DNA of 64,000 nt, from assembly GCA_963755395.1 (NCBI GenBank), contig CAVWJJ010000002.1, forward strand, positions 1,612,001 to 1,676,000, written 5' to 3'. The notes below the pieces were generated by a model. It was not told the DNA's origin and did no database searches. It was given only the letters and a program-made list of their open reading frames with translations. The stretch is from DAHVFK01 sp963755395 (GTDB lineage: Bacteria > Pseudomonadota > Gammaproteobacteria > Burkholderiales > SG8-39). The position numbers and the translations under genes are program-made. This document shows positions 41,733 through 49,634 of this stretch, piece by piece. Each line of letters starts with the position of its first letter. Within the stretch, counting starts at the first letter, position 1.

Positions 41733-43727
41733 ATGGGTTCCGCCAAGCGTGTGGCCGGCGTGGTGGTGCTATTGGCCAGCGCACTGGCGATCATTCTGCA
41801 GCCGCCCCTGGTGCGCTCTATGCGCGATCTTCTATTTGACGGCTACCAGCGACTCTACCCGCGAGAAAGAAGATCGGCTCCGGCAATCATCGTAGCAATC
41901 GACGAGAAATCGCTTGCCACGTACGGTCAGTGGCCATGGCCGCGTGCACGTACGGCGGAGCTGCTGCGGCGAATTGCCGCAGATAGTCCGGCGGCGATCG
42001 GAGTCGACATTCTCTTTTCGGAGCCGGACGGGGCGTCTCCCGACGGCTCGGGCGACGCCGCGTTGGCGCAGGCGATCCGCGGTAACAAGGTCGTGCTTGC
42101 CATTGCCGGTCTGCCGTACCGTGACGGTCGCTTCCCAACGCCTCCGAAGGTGGCGCCCGTCAGGCTGTATGCCACGCATCCACCGCCGCTGCCGAGGTTT
42201 GAGGGCCAGCTGCAGAGCCTTCTCCAACTCGATCGTGCGGCTGCCGGACGCGGTTTGATAAGCGCCGGCGAGTCGGAGCGCGTCATCCGTCAGGTGCCAG
42301 TTATGGCGCAGGTCGGAGAGGTGTATGTGCCGTCGCTCGCGGTCGAGATGATTCGCGTCGCGGCTGGGCTTGGTTCGTTGCGCCTCGACGCAAACGGCCA
42401 CGACCGACTGATTCTCCACCTTGGCGACATCGCAGTGCCGACCCAAGGCGACGGAGAGCTATGGCTCTACTTCGGACGGCATGACCCGGAGCGCATGGTC
42501 TCAGCCGCGGAGCTGCTGGGCGGCCAAATTGCACCTCAAGTGCTGCGCGACAAGCTGGTACTGGTAGGCGTCACCGGACTGGGGCTGCTCGATCGAAAGG
42601 CGACGCCTCTCGGTGAAAGCGTGCCGGGTGTGGAAATTCATCAGCAGATCCTGGAGCAGATATTTGGCGGAGAATTCCTGCGGCGTCCCTATGGCGCTCC
42701 GTGGATTGAAGCCGGGTTGCTGCTGATCGCAGGCCTGCTGCTGGTAGGGGCGGTGCCTGCCCTCAGAGTATGGGCATCCGCGGCATCGTTTGGCGCCGTG
42801 CTGATCGCGCTGATTGCGGTCGGTCTCATTGCGTTCAAGCACGGACTGCTGCTGGACGTCGCCTCGCCGGGGCTCGGAGTCGTCCTCGTGTTCGGCACAG
42901 TGCTGGCGGGGACCCTCGCCGAAGCCGACCGCCAGCGTCGTACGATGCGTGAAGCCGCTGCAAGGGTGGCTGGCGAGCTTCAGGCGGCGCGCCGCATTCA
43001 GATGGGTCTATTGCCGGTGCCAGAAACGCTCTTCGCTAAAGAGGAACGCTTCGCTGTGGCGGCGCTTCTCGAGCCGGCGCGCACCATAGGTGGTGACTTC
43101 TACGACTGCGCGATGATCGATGCGGATCGACTGTTGTTTGTCGTGGGCGACGTATCGGGCAAGGGCTTGGCGGCAAGCCTCTTCATGGCGCTGTCAAAGA
43201 CCCTGCTCAAGAGTGAGGCGATGCGCACTGGGCGAGACATCGGCGCAGCGTTCATCCGCGCTAACGCTGAAATCCGCCGGGAGAACCCTGAAGAGCTGTT
43301 TGTGACCGCCTTTGCCGGTATCCTGGACGTGCACACCGGAATTCTCGAATACTCGAATGCTGGCCACGAACCGCCCTACGGCAAGCAACCAGACGCCCCG
43401 CCGGAGCGATTCGAGATCGGCGACGGACCGCCCCTGTGCGTACTGGAAAACCATTCCTACACGACTCGTTTTCGGCAACTCGCCCCGGGGGAATGGATTT
43501 GCTTGTTGACCGACGGTGTAACCGAAGCCATGGACACGCAAGGCAGGTTGTACGGCGTCAAACGCGTGGAAGCGGTACTGCAAGGACTGTCTAAATCCGC
43601 CGAGCCCAAGGAAATCATCCGCGCTCTGCACAGTGACGTGCACCTATTCGTACGAGGGGCGCACGCCTCGGACGACTTGACGCTCCTTTGCTTGCGCTGG
43701 CGCGGGAGCGAGCTTAGCGAACGTTGA
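41733..43727 (+). CDS. CHASE2 sensor - SpoIIE-type serine phosphatase
   Basis: A 664-residue membrane receptor. After a first transmembrane segment (residues 6-25) a CHASE2 extracytoplasmic domain follows, with AIIVAIDEKSLATYGQWPWPR cited by IDEKSLATYG and WPWPR, and AAIGVDILFSEPD. About three transmembrane segments lie at 325-395. A short linker helix (AAARVAGELQAARRIQ) leads to a PP2C/SpoIIE domain with TIGGDFYDC, GDVSGKGLAA and LLTDGVTEAMD. It probably dephosphorylates the STAS antagonist encoded at 40395. The 3' end overlaps the convergent OmpA-like gene by 14 bases. Confidence 0.92.
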   Translation: MGSAKRVAGVVVLLASALAIILQPPLVRSMRDLLFDGYQRLYPRERRSAPAIIVAIDEKSLATYGQWPWPRARTAELLRRIAADSPAAIGVDILFSEPDGASPDGSGDAALAQAIRGNKVVLAIAGLPYRDGRFPTPPKVAPVRLYATHPPPLPRFEGQLQSLLQLDRAAAGRGLISAGESERVIRQVPVMAQVGEVYVPSLAVEMIRVAAGLGSLRLDANGHDRLILHLGDIAVPTQGDGELWLYFGRHDPERMVSAAELLGGQIAPQVLRDKLVLVGVTGLGLLDRKATPLGESVPGVEIHQQILEQIFGGEFLRRPYGAPWIEAGLLLIAGLLLVGAVPALRVWASAASFGAVLIALIAVGLIAFKHGLLLDVASPGLGVVLVFGTVLAGTLAEADRQRRTMREAAARVAGELQAARRIQMGLLPVPETLFAKEERFAVAALLEPARTIGGDFYDCAMIDADRLLFVVGDVSGKGLAASLFMALSKTLLKSEAMRTGRDIGAAFIRANAEIRRENPEELFVTAFAGILDVHTGILEYSNAGHEPPYGKQPDAPPERFEIGDGPPLCVLENHSYTTRFRQLAPGEWICLLTDGVTEAMDTQGRLYGVKRVEAVLQGLSKSAEPKEIIRALHSDVHLFVRGAHASDDLTLLCLRWRGSELSER

Positions 43728-44319
43728 TTTCCACGCCTCGATTGCGTGGCTCTTCCACGCTGTCTCCAGTCGGCACCAGCAAATCTCGCTCGCCGCGGCC
43801 AGTCACTTCGATCCGATCGGCCTTGATTCCTGCCTGAATGAGTATTTCGCGCACTTTGTCGGCACGTCGGCGAGACAAGACGTCGTTGCTTTCTATGTCC
43901 CCAACCGTGTCGGTATGCCCGATCAGCAACACGTCGGGGACGGGACGCTTGCGGATCTCGGCAAACACCTGGTCAAGCTTCGACTGCGACTCCTGTGTAA
44001 GCTGGTCGCTTCCGGTGACGAAGTACAGAATAAACGCCGCAGGCTTGAGCGGCAGCGCTTCAATTGTCTTGCCGTATTCCAGCTGCACCTGCTCCGGCGT
44101 GAGCTGCTGCGGCTTCAGCTCGCCGTCGACACCAATGTGGCTCGACGCATATGCAGTGTCCAGGACTACTTCTTCCTGCAACCCGCGCTGAACCACGACT
44201 CCGCCGATCTTGCCGTTTTCGCCCGGCAGGACCACAACCGTTTCCTCACCGAGCCGATGCGTCGGCACGCCGAAGACGACATACGCCGCGACCAATACGG
44301 CGTAGACCAAAGCTCCCAT
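43714..44319 (-). CDS. OmpA-family peptidoglycan-binding membrane protein
   Basis: A 201-residue protein with an N-terminal hydrophobic anchor (ALVYAVLVAAYVVFG). It has a mid-region rich in Val/Gly and a C-terminal OmpA-like domain, FVTGSDQLTQESQSKL to GHTDTVGDIESNDVLSRRRAD, cited by IGHTDTVGD and LSRRRAD. The family binds peptidoglycan in the periplasm. No beta barrel is present, so it is likely an inner-membrane-anchored periplasmic protein. It follows the FecR-like gene after two bases, and its 3' end overlaps the phosphatase gene from the other strand. Confidence 0.87.
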   Translation of the reverse strand: MGALVYAVLVAAYVVFGVPTHRLGEETVVVLPGENGKIGGVVVQRGLQEEVVLDTAYASSHIGVDGELKPQQLTPEQVQLEYGKTIEALPLKPAAFILYFVTGSDQLTQESQSKLDQVFAEIRKRPVPDVLLIGHTDTVGDIESNDVLSRRRADKVREILIQAGIKADRIEVTGRGERDLLVPTGDSVEEPRNRGVEINVR

Positions 44320-44321
44320 AT

Positions 44322-44768
44322 TTAGCTTGTCGGCTCCGAGACGTGGACGATAAATTTAGTGCCGCGCACGCCCATGATAGACGCCGGGGTATGGATCCTC
44401 ATCGCTCCCGGGGTATGCTTGACCAGTTTGCCCGAAACGACGGCAAGTGTGCCTTTCTTCAGCGATGCGTCCATCTCACCCTTGTACGTCGTGCTGTCGA
44501 ACGCATATTTGTCGAGGGACATCACCGTGTTCGGGCCGATCGATAGCAAGCTGTTGTCGGCAAGCGTCACCCCGACGGTTCCGTCATCGCCTGTGATGAT
44601 CGAATCGGACTGTCGGACGTGAAGTCCTGGCGCCACCACGATGCGCTGGCCGTCGCGCTCGATCTGCGCACTGCCCTGCGCAGTCTTGATTTGGCCAGCA
44701 TCGTCCGCCGCAGCGCCGAATGCCACGAGCGCCAGTACCATTCCCGCCAACGTTATCGCTCCGCGCAT
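44322..44768 (-). CDS. FecR-domain exported protein
   Basis: A 148-residue secreted protein. The ATG at 44768 begins a signal peptide (MRGAITLAGMVLALVAFGAAA) cut near AAADDA; an upstream ATG at 44789 would add seven residues. The mature part is a FecR-type domain with VVAPGLHVRQSDSIITGDDG, cited by VRQSDSIITGDDG, and a repeat-like C-terminal IHTPASIMGVRGTKFIV. This is the beta-rich FecR core without a transmembrane anchor, as in FecR/OmpA pairs near CHASE2 receptors. The ligand is not known. Confidence 0.86.
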   Translation of the reverse strand: MRGAITLAGMVLALVAFGAAADDAGQIKTAQGSAQIERDGQRIVVAPGLHVRQSDSIITGDDGTVGVTLADNSLLSIGPNTVMSLDKYAFDSTTYKGEMDASLKKGTLAVVSGKLVKHTPGAMRIHTPASIMGVRGTKFIVHVSEPTS

Positions 44769-44791
44769 AATAGCTCCATAGCCAGTCACTT

Positions 44792-44799
44792 ACTATAAT
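44792..44799. promoter_or_regulatory. Divergent -10 elements between FecR-like and kinase genes
   Basis: The plus strand has TATAAT at 44794-44799 and the minus strand has TATAGT at 44797-44792, about 24 bases before the FecR-like ATG. On the plus side the first kinase ATG (44809) is only nine bases downstream, so either the message is almost leaderless or the ATG at 44845 is used. Confidence 0.35.
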
Positions 44800-44808
44800 G
44801 CCCCTAAC

Positions 44809-45225
44809 ATGACGAACACGCGAACCCATGCATTTCCCGCCCGCATGAGCGCGCTTCGGGACCTCCGCTCCTTCCTAGAAGCATTTTGCACCGACTCCGG
44901 TCTCGCACGCGACTCCTGTCTAAGAACAAATGTGGTACTTGAGGAATTATTCACGAATTCTATCCGCCACGGCCACGGCGCTGAGTGCGATCAGCCGATC
45001 TGGATCGGCCTTTCATGCGACGAGGCCGGTATATTGATCACGTTCGAGGACAACGCCCGCCCGTTCAACCCCTTCAGCCACGCCCCCGTGGGGATCGACA
45101 GTACCGTACGAACCCGACCGGTGGGCGGGCTTGGCGTGCTGCTGGCGCAGAGACTGGTCGGGTCGCGGGAATACGCTTACGTATTCGGAAGGAACTGTTC
45201 ACGCCTGAGACTCGGCCGCAACTGA
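44809..45225 (+). CDS. RsbW-like serine kinase / anti-sigma factor (HATPase)
   Basis: A 138-residue GHKL ATPase. The N-box is VLEELFTNSIRHGHG (Glu/Asn conserved), the G1 motif is FEDNARPFNPF and the G2 region is GGLGVLLAQRL. This fits anti-sigma serine kinases of the RsbW/SpoIIAB group that phosphorylate STAS antagonists. The start may be ATG 44809 or ATG 44845; the latter fits the TATAAT at 44794 better. Its probable partners are the STAS protein and the CHASE2-phosphatase on the same strand upstream. It is convergent with the tRNA cluster. Confidence 0.87.
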   Translation: MTNTRTHAFPARMSALRDLRSFLEAFCTDSGLARDSCLRTNVVLEELFTNSIRHGHGAECDQPIWIGLSCDEAGILITFEDNARPFNPFSHAPVGIDSTVRTRPVGGLGVLLAQRLVGSREYAYVFGRNCSRLRLGRN

Positions 45226-45227
45226 TG

Positions 45228-45314
45228 TGGTGCCCGGGGGCGGAGTCGAACCGCCACGGCCTCTTGGCCTGGGGATTTTAAGTCCCCTGTGTCTACCAGT
45301 TTCACCACCCGGGC
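45228..45314 (-). tRNA. tRNA-Leu (anticodon TAA)
   Basis: The minus strand folds as a class II tRNA with a 7-bp acceptor stem GCCCGGG/CCCGGGC and an anticodon loop ACTTAAAAT giving TAA. It has a variable arm, a TTCGACTCC T-loop region and an encoded CCA end. It is the last of three tRNAs behind pgsA and ends two bases from the convergent kinase stop. Confidence 0.96.
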
Positions 45315-45339
45315 AATGCCGGATTGTCGCGGAAAAATC

Positions 45340-45413
45340 TGGAGGCGGGGGTCGGAATCGAACCGGCGTCCACGGCTTTGCAGGCCGCTGCATGACCACT
45401 CTGCCACCCCGCC
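45340..45413 (-). tRNA. tRNA-Cys (anticodon GCA)
   Basis: The minus strand gives GGCGGGG/CCCCGCC acceptor pairing, a CCTGCAAAG anticodon loop region (GCA), the GGTTCGATTCC T-arm and an encoded CCA. Length is 74 bases with CCA. It lies 25 bases before tRNA-Leu and just beyond a terminator-like hairpin that follows tRNA-Gly. Confidence 0.96.
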
Positions 45414-45426
45414 GGGGGTTCGGAAC

Positions 45427-45455
45427 AAAAAGGGAGAGCCCCTGGAGGCTCTCCC
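45427..45455 (-). terminator. Terminator-like hairpin between tRNA-Gly and tRNA-Cys
   Basis: On the minus strand GGGAGAGCC pairs perfectly with GGCTCTCCC around a six-base loop and is followed by TTTTTG. It begins 11 bases after the CCA of tRNA-Gly and ends 13 bases before tRNA-Cys, which leaves no room for a separate promoter. It would terminate part of the pgsA-tRNA-Gly transcript, or serve as a processing signal. Confidence 0.7.
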
Positions 45456-45465
45456 CGACGGAATC

Positions 45466-45541
45466 TGGAGCGGGAAAGGAGTCTCGAACTCCCGACCTCA
45501 ACCTTGGCAAGGTTGCGCTCTACCAACTGAGCTATTCCCGC
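45466..45541 (-). tRNA. tRNA-Gly (anticodon GCC)
   Basis: The minus strand gives GCGGGAA/TTCCCGC acceptor pairing, AGCTCAGTTGGTAGAGC D-arm, CTTGCCAAG anticodon loop (GCC), GAGTTCGAGACTC T-arm and an encoded CCA. It is 40 bases downstream of pgsA and is probably co-transcribed with it. Confidence 0.97.
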
Positions 45542-45581
45542 AATAACGAGCGACGGATTATAAGGCCATCCCCGTCGGCGC

Positions 45582-46157
45582 TCAACCCGTTGCGGTCGCA
45601 TGCGGCAGGGCCTTGCGCAGGTAGTACATCATTGAAATCACGGTCAGCACGGCGGCGACGTTGATCAGCGCGGTACCGAGCAATTGGCAATTGATCGTGC
45701 CGAAGAGGTCATTGTGGTAGAGCAGCAGCGGCACGGCGATCATCTGGCTAGCCGTCTTGACCTTGCCAACGAACGCGACCGCCACGCTCCTCGCCTTTCC
45801 AATCTTGGCCATCCATTCGCGCAGCGCGGAAATCGCTATTTCACGTCCTATGATGATCAACGCGACGGCCGACTCAACCCGGTCCAGTTGCAGCAGTACG
45901 ATCAGGGCCCCCACCACCATGAGCTTGTCGGCCACCGGGTCGAGAAACGCTCCGAACGCAGACGTTTGGTCCAGCTTCCTGGCCAAGTATCCGTCGAGCC
46001 AATCGGTAACGGCGGCAAAAACGAAGATGGCCGTTGCCGCCAGATTCCTGCTCGGCATCGTCAACCAGGCGTCTGGCAAATAAAACACGCCAACGATGAG
46101 GGGGATCAGAATGATGCGCAGCCAGGTAATCAGGTTGGGTAGATTGAGCGGCATCAT
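45582..46157 (-). CDS. pgsA: CDP-diacylglycerol--glycerol-3-phosphate 3-phosphatidyltransferase
   Basis: Integral membrane enzyme that makes phosphatidylglycerol phosphate, using the CDP-diacylglycerol produced by CdsA (start of this window). The CDP-alcohol phosphotransferase signature D-x2-D-G-x2-A-R-x8-G-x3-D-x3-D is complete in DWLDGYLARKLDQT and GAFLDPVADK. The 191 residues contain about five hydrophobic segments. The ATG at 46157 overlaps the uvrC stop (ATGA). Confidence 0.95.
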   Translation of the reverse strand: MMPLNLPNLITWLRIILIPLIVGVFYLPDAWLTMPSRNLAATAIFVFAAVTDWLDGYLARKLDQTSAFGAFLDPVADKLMVVGALIVLLQLDRVESAVALIIIGREIAISALREWMAKIGKARSVAVAFVGKVKTASQMIAVPLLLYHNDLFGTINCQLLGTALINVAAVLTVISMMYYLRKALPHATATG

Positions 46158-47980
46158 TGGCCTGTCTGATCGTGGAGATGGCGATAGATCTGCTCAGCGA
46201 GACTGCGGCTAATGCCGTCCACCTTGCACAGATCATCGACCGCAGCAGCGTGGACCTCGCGCAATCCGCCGAAGTGCGCCAGAAGGCGCTGCCGCCGCTT
46301 GGCTCCAACCCCGGGAATTTCGTTCAATGACGAGGCCGTGCGAGATCTGCCGCGCCTGGCGCGGTGACCAACAATGGCAAACCGATGCGCCTCGTCGCGG
46401 ATGCTTTGGATCAGATGCAGGCCGGGATGCTGCGGCGCCAAACTCATACGGCGCCCCTCAGCCTCTAACACAAGTTCCTCGAGACCAGGCTTGCGGTGCG
46501 GGCCCTTGGCGACGCCGACCACGCTGACGTCGTTTAGTCCGAGCTCAACCAGCGCCGCCTTGGCAGCGCCGACTTGCCCTTTGCCGCCGTCGATGAGGAT
46601 GAGATCGGGAATCTTGCCTGCCTCTGCCGTTACGCGCTCGTAGCGCCGCGCAAGCGCTTGGCGCATTGCTGCGTAATCGTCACCCGGGGTGACATCCCGA
46701 ATGTTATACCGTCTGTACTCGCCCTTCTGCATTGCGTGCTGGTCATATACGACGCAGGACGCCACGGCGGCCTCGCCCATCGTATGGCTGACGTCGAAAC
46801 ACTCGATTCGTTGCGTCGAGGATGGCAGCCCAAGGGCGTCACGCAGCGCCGCGGTGCGTGCTTCCTGGGTAATCCGCTCACGTTCGCGATGCGAGATAGC
46901 CAACTGAGCGTTCTTGCGCGCCATGTCGAGCCAGATGCGGCGCTCGCCGTGAGCCGGCGTGGCGATCTGTGTTCCGCGCGGTGCATGCTCGCGCAATACC
47001 GTCTCAAGGGCGGCCCGGTGTAGTTGGTCGCTGGTCAGTATGAGCGGCGGGACCGGCTGCTCGAGATAATGCTGCTCGAGGAACGCAGCGAGCACTTCGC
47101 CGGCAGCAGCCCCTTCCGCATTCTGCGGAAAGAAGCTGCGGTCGCCGACGTGCCGGCCGACCCGGATCATGACCAAGTTCACGCAGGCGATTCCGCCTTC
47201 GAGCACGCAGGCGACCACGTCGGCATCTACGCCGCGCTCGCTCTCGACGTATTGTCGCGCCTGAACCTGCGACAAGGCGCGGATCTGATCGCGATAGATC
47301 GCCGCTTCCTCGTACTGCCTTGCGGCTGCCGCCGCCGCCATCTTCTGCGTCCAGGCCCCGAGCACGTCGGCTTCCCGCCCCTCCAGGAACAGCACCGCGT
47401 TGTGCACGTCCTGCGCATATCTATCCGGGCTTATGAGCCCCGTGCAAGGCGCGGTGCAGCGCCTGATCTGGTGCAGAAGGCACGGGCGCGAGCGGTTCTC
47501 GAACACGCTGTCCTCGCAGGTGCGCAGCCGGAATACCCGCTGTAGAAGCTGAATTGCTTCCCGTACTGCGTTAGCATGAGGAAAGGGGCCGAAATACCGA
47601 TTGCGGGGGTCTTTTGCCCCACGGTGAAAGCCGATGCGCGGGACGGCGTGGCCGGTGATCATCAAGTAAGGATAGGACTTATCGTCGCGAAAGAGGATGT
47701 TGTAGCGCGGCGCTAGGCTCTTGATAAAATTGTTCTCCAGCAGAAGCGCTTCGGCTTCTGAGCGGGTTGCCGTCACTTCGATCGAGGCAAGCTGCGTCAG
47801 CATCATGCGAATTCGCGGGCTGATCGCGGCGCTGCGGTTGAAATAGGAACCGACCCGCTTCTTGAGGTCGCGCGCCTTGCCTACGTACAGTGGTTCGCCG
47901 GCCGGACCCAGCATGCGATACACCCCAGGCAGGCCGGGAAGGCCTGCGACGAATGCCTTCGGGTCGAACGCTTGGCTCAT
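46154..47980 (-). CDS. uvrC: Excinuclease ABC subunit C
   Basis: Makes both incisions in nucleotide excision repair. The N-terminal GIY-YIG nuclease shows LPGVYRML and VGKARDLKKRV. A central Cys-rich and UVR region (CLLHQIRRCTAPC) follows, then an RNase H-like domain with FDVSHTMGEAAVAS and DLILIDGGKGQ, and C-terminal helix-hairpin-helix motifs (LNEIPGVGAKRRQRLL). The ATG at 47980 gives 608 residues, the usual length. It is divergent from efp. Confidence 0.95.
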   Translation of the reverse strand: MSQAFDPKAFVAGLPGLPGVYRMLGPAGEPLYVGKARDLKKRVGSYFNRSAAISPRIRMMLTQLASIEVTATRSEAEALLLENNFIKSLAPRYNILFRDDKSYPYLMITGHAVPRIGFHRGAKDPRNRYFGPFPHANAVREAIQLLQRVFRLRTCEDSVFENRSRPCLLHQIRRCTAPCTGLISPDRYAQDVHNAVLFLEGREADVLGAWTQKMAAAAAARQYEEAAIYRDQIRALSQVQARQYVESERGVDADVVACVLEGGIACVNLVMIRVGRHVGDRSFFPQNAEGAAAGEVLAAFLEQHYLEQPVPPLILTSDQLHRAALETVLREHAPRGTQIATPAHGERRIWLDMARKNAQLAISHRERERITQEARTAALRDALGLPSSTQRIECFDVSHTMGEAAVASCVVYDQHAMQKGEYRRYNIRDVTPGDDYAAMRQALARRYERVTAEAGKIPDLILIDGGKGQVGAAKAALVELGLNDVSVVGVAKGPHRKPGLEELVLEAEGRRMSLAPQHPGLHLIQSIRDEAHRFAIVGHRARRGRSRTASSLNEIPGVGAKRRQRLLAHFGGLREVHAAAVDDLCKVDGISRSLAEQIYRHLHDQTGQ

Positions 47981-47993
47981 GGTCTCACCCCAA

Positions 47994-48027
47994 ATTCTAG
48001 CGCCATGCCTCTGATTTAGAGTAAAAT
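47994..48027. promoter_or_regulatory. Divergent -10 elements, uvrC and efp
   Basis: The minus strand has TAGAAT at 47999-47994, 14 bases before the uvrC ATG. The plus strand has TAAAAT at 48022-48027, about 30 bases before the efp ATG. Matching -35 hexamers are weak on both strands. Confidence 0.33.
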
Positions 48028-48056
48028 TCCCGCCTTTTGGAATTCGGCAATACCCA

Positions 48057-48623
48057 ATGGCGAAAGTATCGGCGGTCGAAACCCGGGTCGGCAACCTGCT
48101 TGAGTGGGACAAGCGCGTGTGGCGGGTACTCAAGTGCTACCACGTCCACGTCGGTGGGCGCGGTGGCGCCTTCATGCAGGTGGAAATGAAGGATATCGAA
48201 TCCGGCACTAAAACGAACCAGCGCTTCCGCACTGAAGACAAGATCGAGCGGGCGTTCGTCGAGCCGCGCGACATGGAGTACCTCTACCAGGACGGCGACA
48301 GCTACGTATTCATGGACAAGCAAAACTACGAGCAACTCTCGCTCTCGGCCGATTTTCTGGAGGGACAGTCGGGGTTCTTGTTGCCGAATACCGACGTGCA
48401 GATAAACTTTTACAACGGTCGTGCCATCGGTGTGGAGTTGCCCCCGTCCGTCGTCTTGACGGTCACCGATACCGAGCCCGCGATCAAGAACGCCACGGCG
48501 ACCACTACCTTCAAGCCGGCGCGAATGGAAACCGGAATCACCGTCCAGGTCCCGCCGTTCGTTAACCAGGGCGAACGGATAAAGGTCAACACCAACGACG
48601 GCACCTACATGGAGCGCGCCTGA
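48057..48623 (+). CDS. efp: Translation elongation factor P, Arg-tipped variant
   Basis: Stimulates peptide-bond formation at polyproline stalls. All three beta-barrel domains are present in 188 residues, ending INTNDGTYMERA-like (VNTNDGTYMERA). The domain I loop reads VGGRGGAF, putting Arg35 where E. coli EF-P has the modified Lys34 (PGKGQAF). Usual betaproteobacterial EF-P has a different loop (SGRNAAV-like) rhamnosylated by EarP, and its body sequence differs too. This protein looks closer to the alphaproteobacterial type (MQVEMKDIESGTK). No earP, epmA or epmB is in the window. It is convergent with nagZ. Confidence 0.93.
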   Translation: MAKVSAVETRVGNLLEWDKRVWRVLKCYHVHVGGRGGAFMQVEMKDIESGTKTNQRFRTEDKIERAFVEPRDMEYLYQDGDSYVFMDKQNYEQLSLSADFLEGQSGFLLPNTDVQINFYNGRAIGVELPPSVVLTVTDTEPAIKNATATTTFKPARMETGITVQVPPFVNQGERIKVNTNDGTYMERA

Positions 48624-48629
48624 TCGATT

Positions 48630-49634
48630 TCAGGCGAACCTGCTGAGGGTCTCCACGGCCCTTAGATAGGCTATGTTGGTGCGCTGATCTTCGCGGTTTC
48701 GCGCGCGTAGTCGCGCCACGCGCGACGGCGGGACCGGTTCGGCTTCGCCCAGCGCGTCGAGCAGCAGATCCTGGCCCGGCGGATCGTTGCACAAGAGGAC
48801 CATGTCGCAGCCGGCCACCAGGGCCGCGCGAGCGCGCTCTGGAATCGATCGAGCGGTCCCTGCGCCCGCCATCGAAAGATCGTCGCTGAAGATCATGCCC
48901 GTGAAGCCCAGTCGTTCGCGAAGAATGCTTTGCAGCCAAAAACGGGAGTAGCCAGCAGGCTCGGAATCCACCTTGGTGTAGATCACATGCGCCGGCATTA
49001 CCGCTGCGAGGCCCGCTGCGATCGCCGGATCGTAGGGCGCCACGTCGCGCGCGAGGATCTGTTGTAGCGGACGCTCGTCGCACGGAACTTCGACGTGCGA
49101 GTCCGCGGCGGCGTAGCCGTGACCGGGGAAGTGCTTTCCGACCGCCGCCATCCCGCCATTGGCCAGGCCTTCGATTAACGCGACGGCGAGCTCCCCCACG
49201 GCGAGAGGCTCCGCGTGGAATGCCCTGTCGCCGATCACGCTGCTGCTGCCGTAATCGAGGTCGAGCACGGGCGCGAAACTGAAATCGAGTCCATGCGCCG
49301 CAAGCTCGGTCGCGATCACCAGGCCTGCTGCCCGTGCGGCGCTGCGTGCGGCGCCGCGGTCGTGATCCCACAGCTCGCCCAGCCGGCGCATCGGCGGCAG
49401 CGGGCAAAATCCGGCGCGAAAGCGCTGCACCCGTCCGCCCTCGTGATCGACGCACAGCAGGATATCCGGCCGCAGGGCTCGAATTTCCGATGCGAGTCCG
49501 CGCAGCTGCTGCGAATTCTCGTAATTGCGCGCGAACAGGATCACGCCGCCAGTGGCGCGTTGGCGCAGGCGCGCTCGATCTTCGACCGTGAGCTCGCTGC
49601 CGATGACATCGATGATCGCTGGGCCCGGTGTCAC
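48630..49634 (-). CDS. nagZ: Beta-N-acetylhexosaminidase (GH3)
   Basis: Cytoplasmic glycosidase that removes N-acetylglucosamine from anhydro-muropeptides during wall recycling. The GH3 NagZ signature KHFPGHGYAAADSH supplies the mobile-loop His, and the nucleophile Asp is in SDDLSMAGA. DHEGGRVQRF is also present. At 334 residues it is full length. The start is a GTG at 49634 overlapping the acpS stop. It ends the long lepA-to-nagZ gene run and is convergent with efp (six-base gap). Confidence 0.94.
   Translation of the reverse strand: MTPGPAIIDVIGSELTVEDRARLRQRATGGVILFARNYENSQQLRGLASEIRALRPDILLCVDHEGGRVQRFRAGFCPLPPMRRLGELWDHDRGAARSAARAAGLVIATELAAHGLDFSFAPVLDLDYGSSSVIGDRAFHAEPLAVGELAVALIEGLANGGMAAVGKHFPGHGYAAADSHVEVPCDERPLQQILARDVAPYDPAIAAGLAAVMPAHVIYTKVDSEPAGYSRFWLQSILRERLGFTGMIFSDDLSMAGAGTARSIPERARAALVAGCDMVLLCNDPPGQDLLLDALGEAEPVPPSRVARLRARNREDQRTNIAYLRAVETLSRFA

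Noticed and set aside
46574..47545. Open frames on the plus strand within uvrC
   Set aside because: Shadows of the intact uvrC coding sequence.
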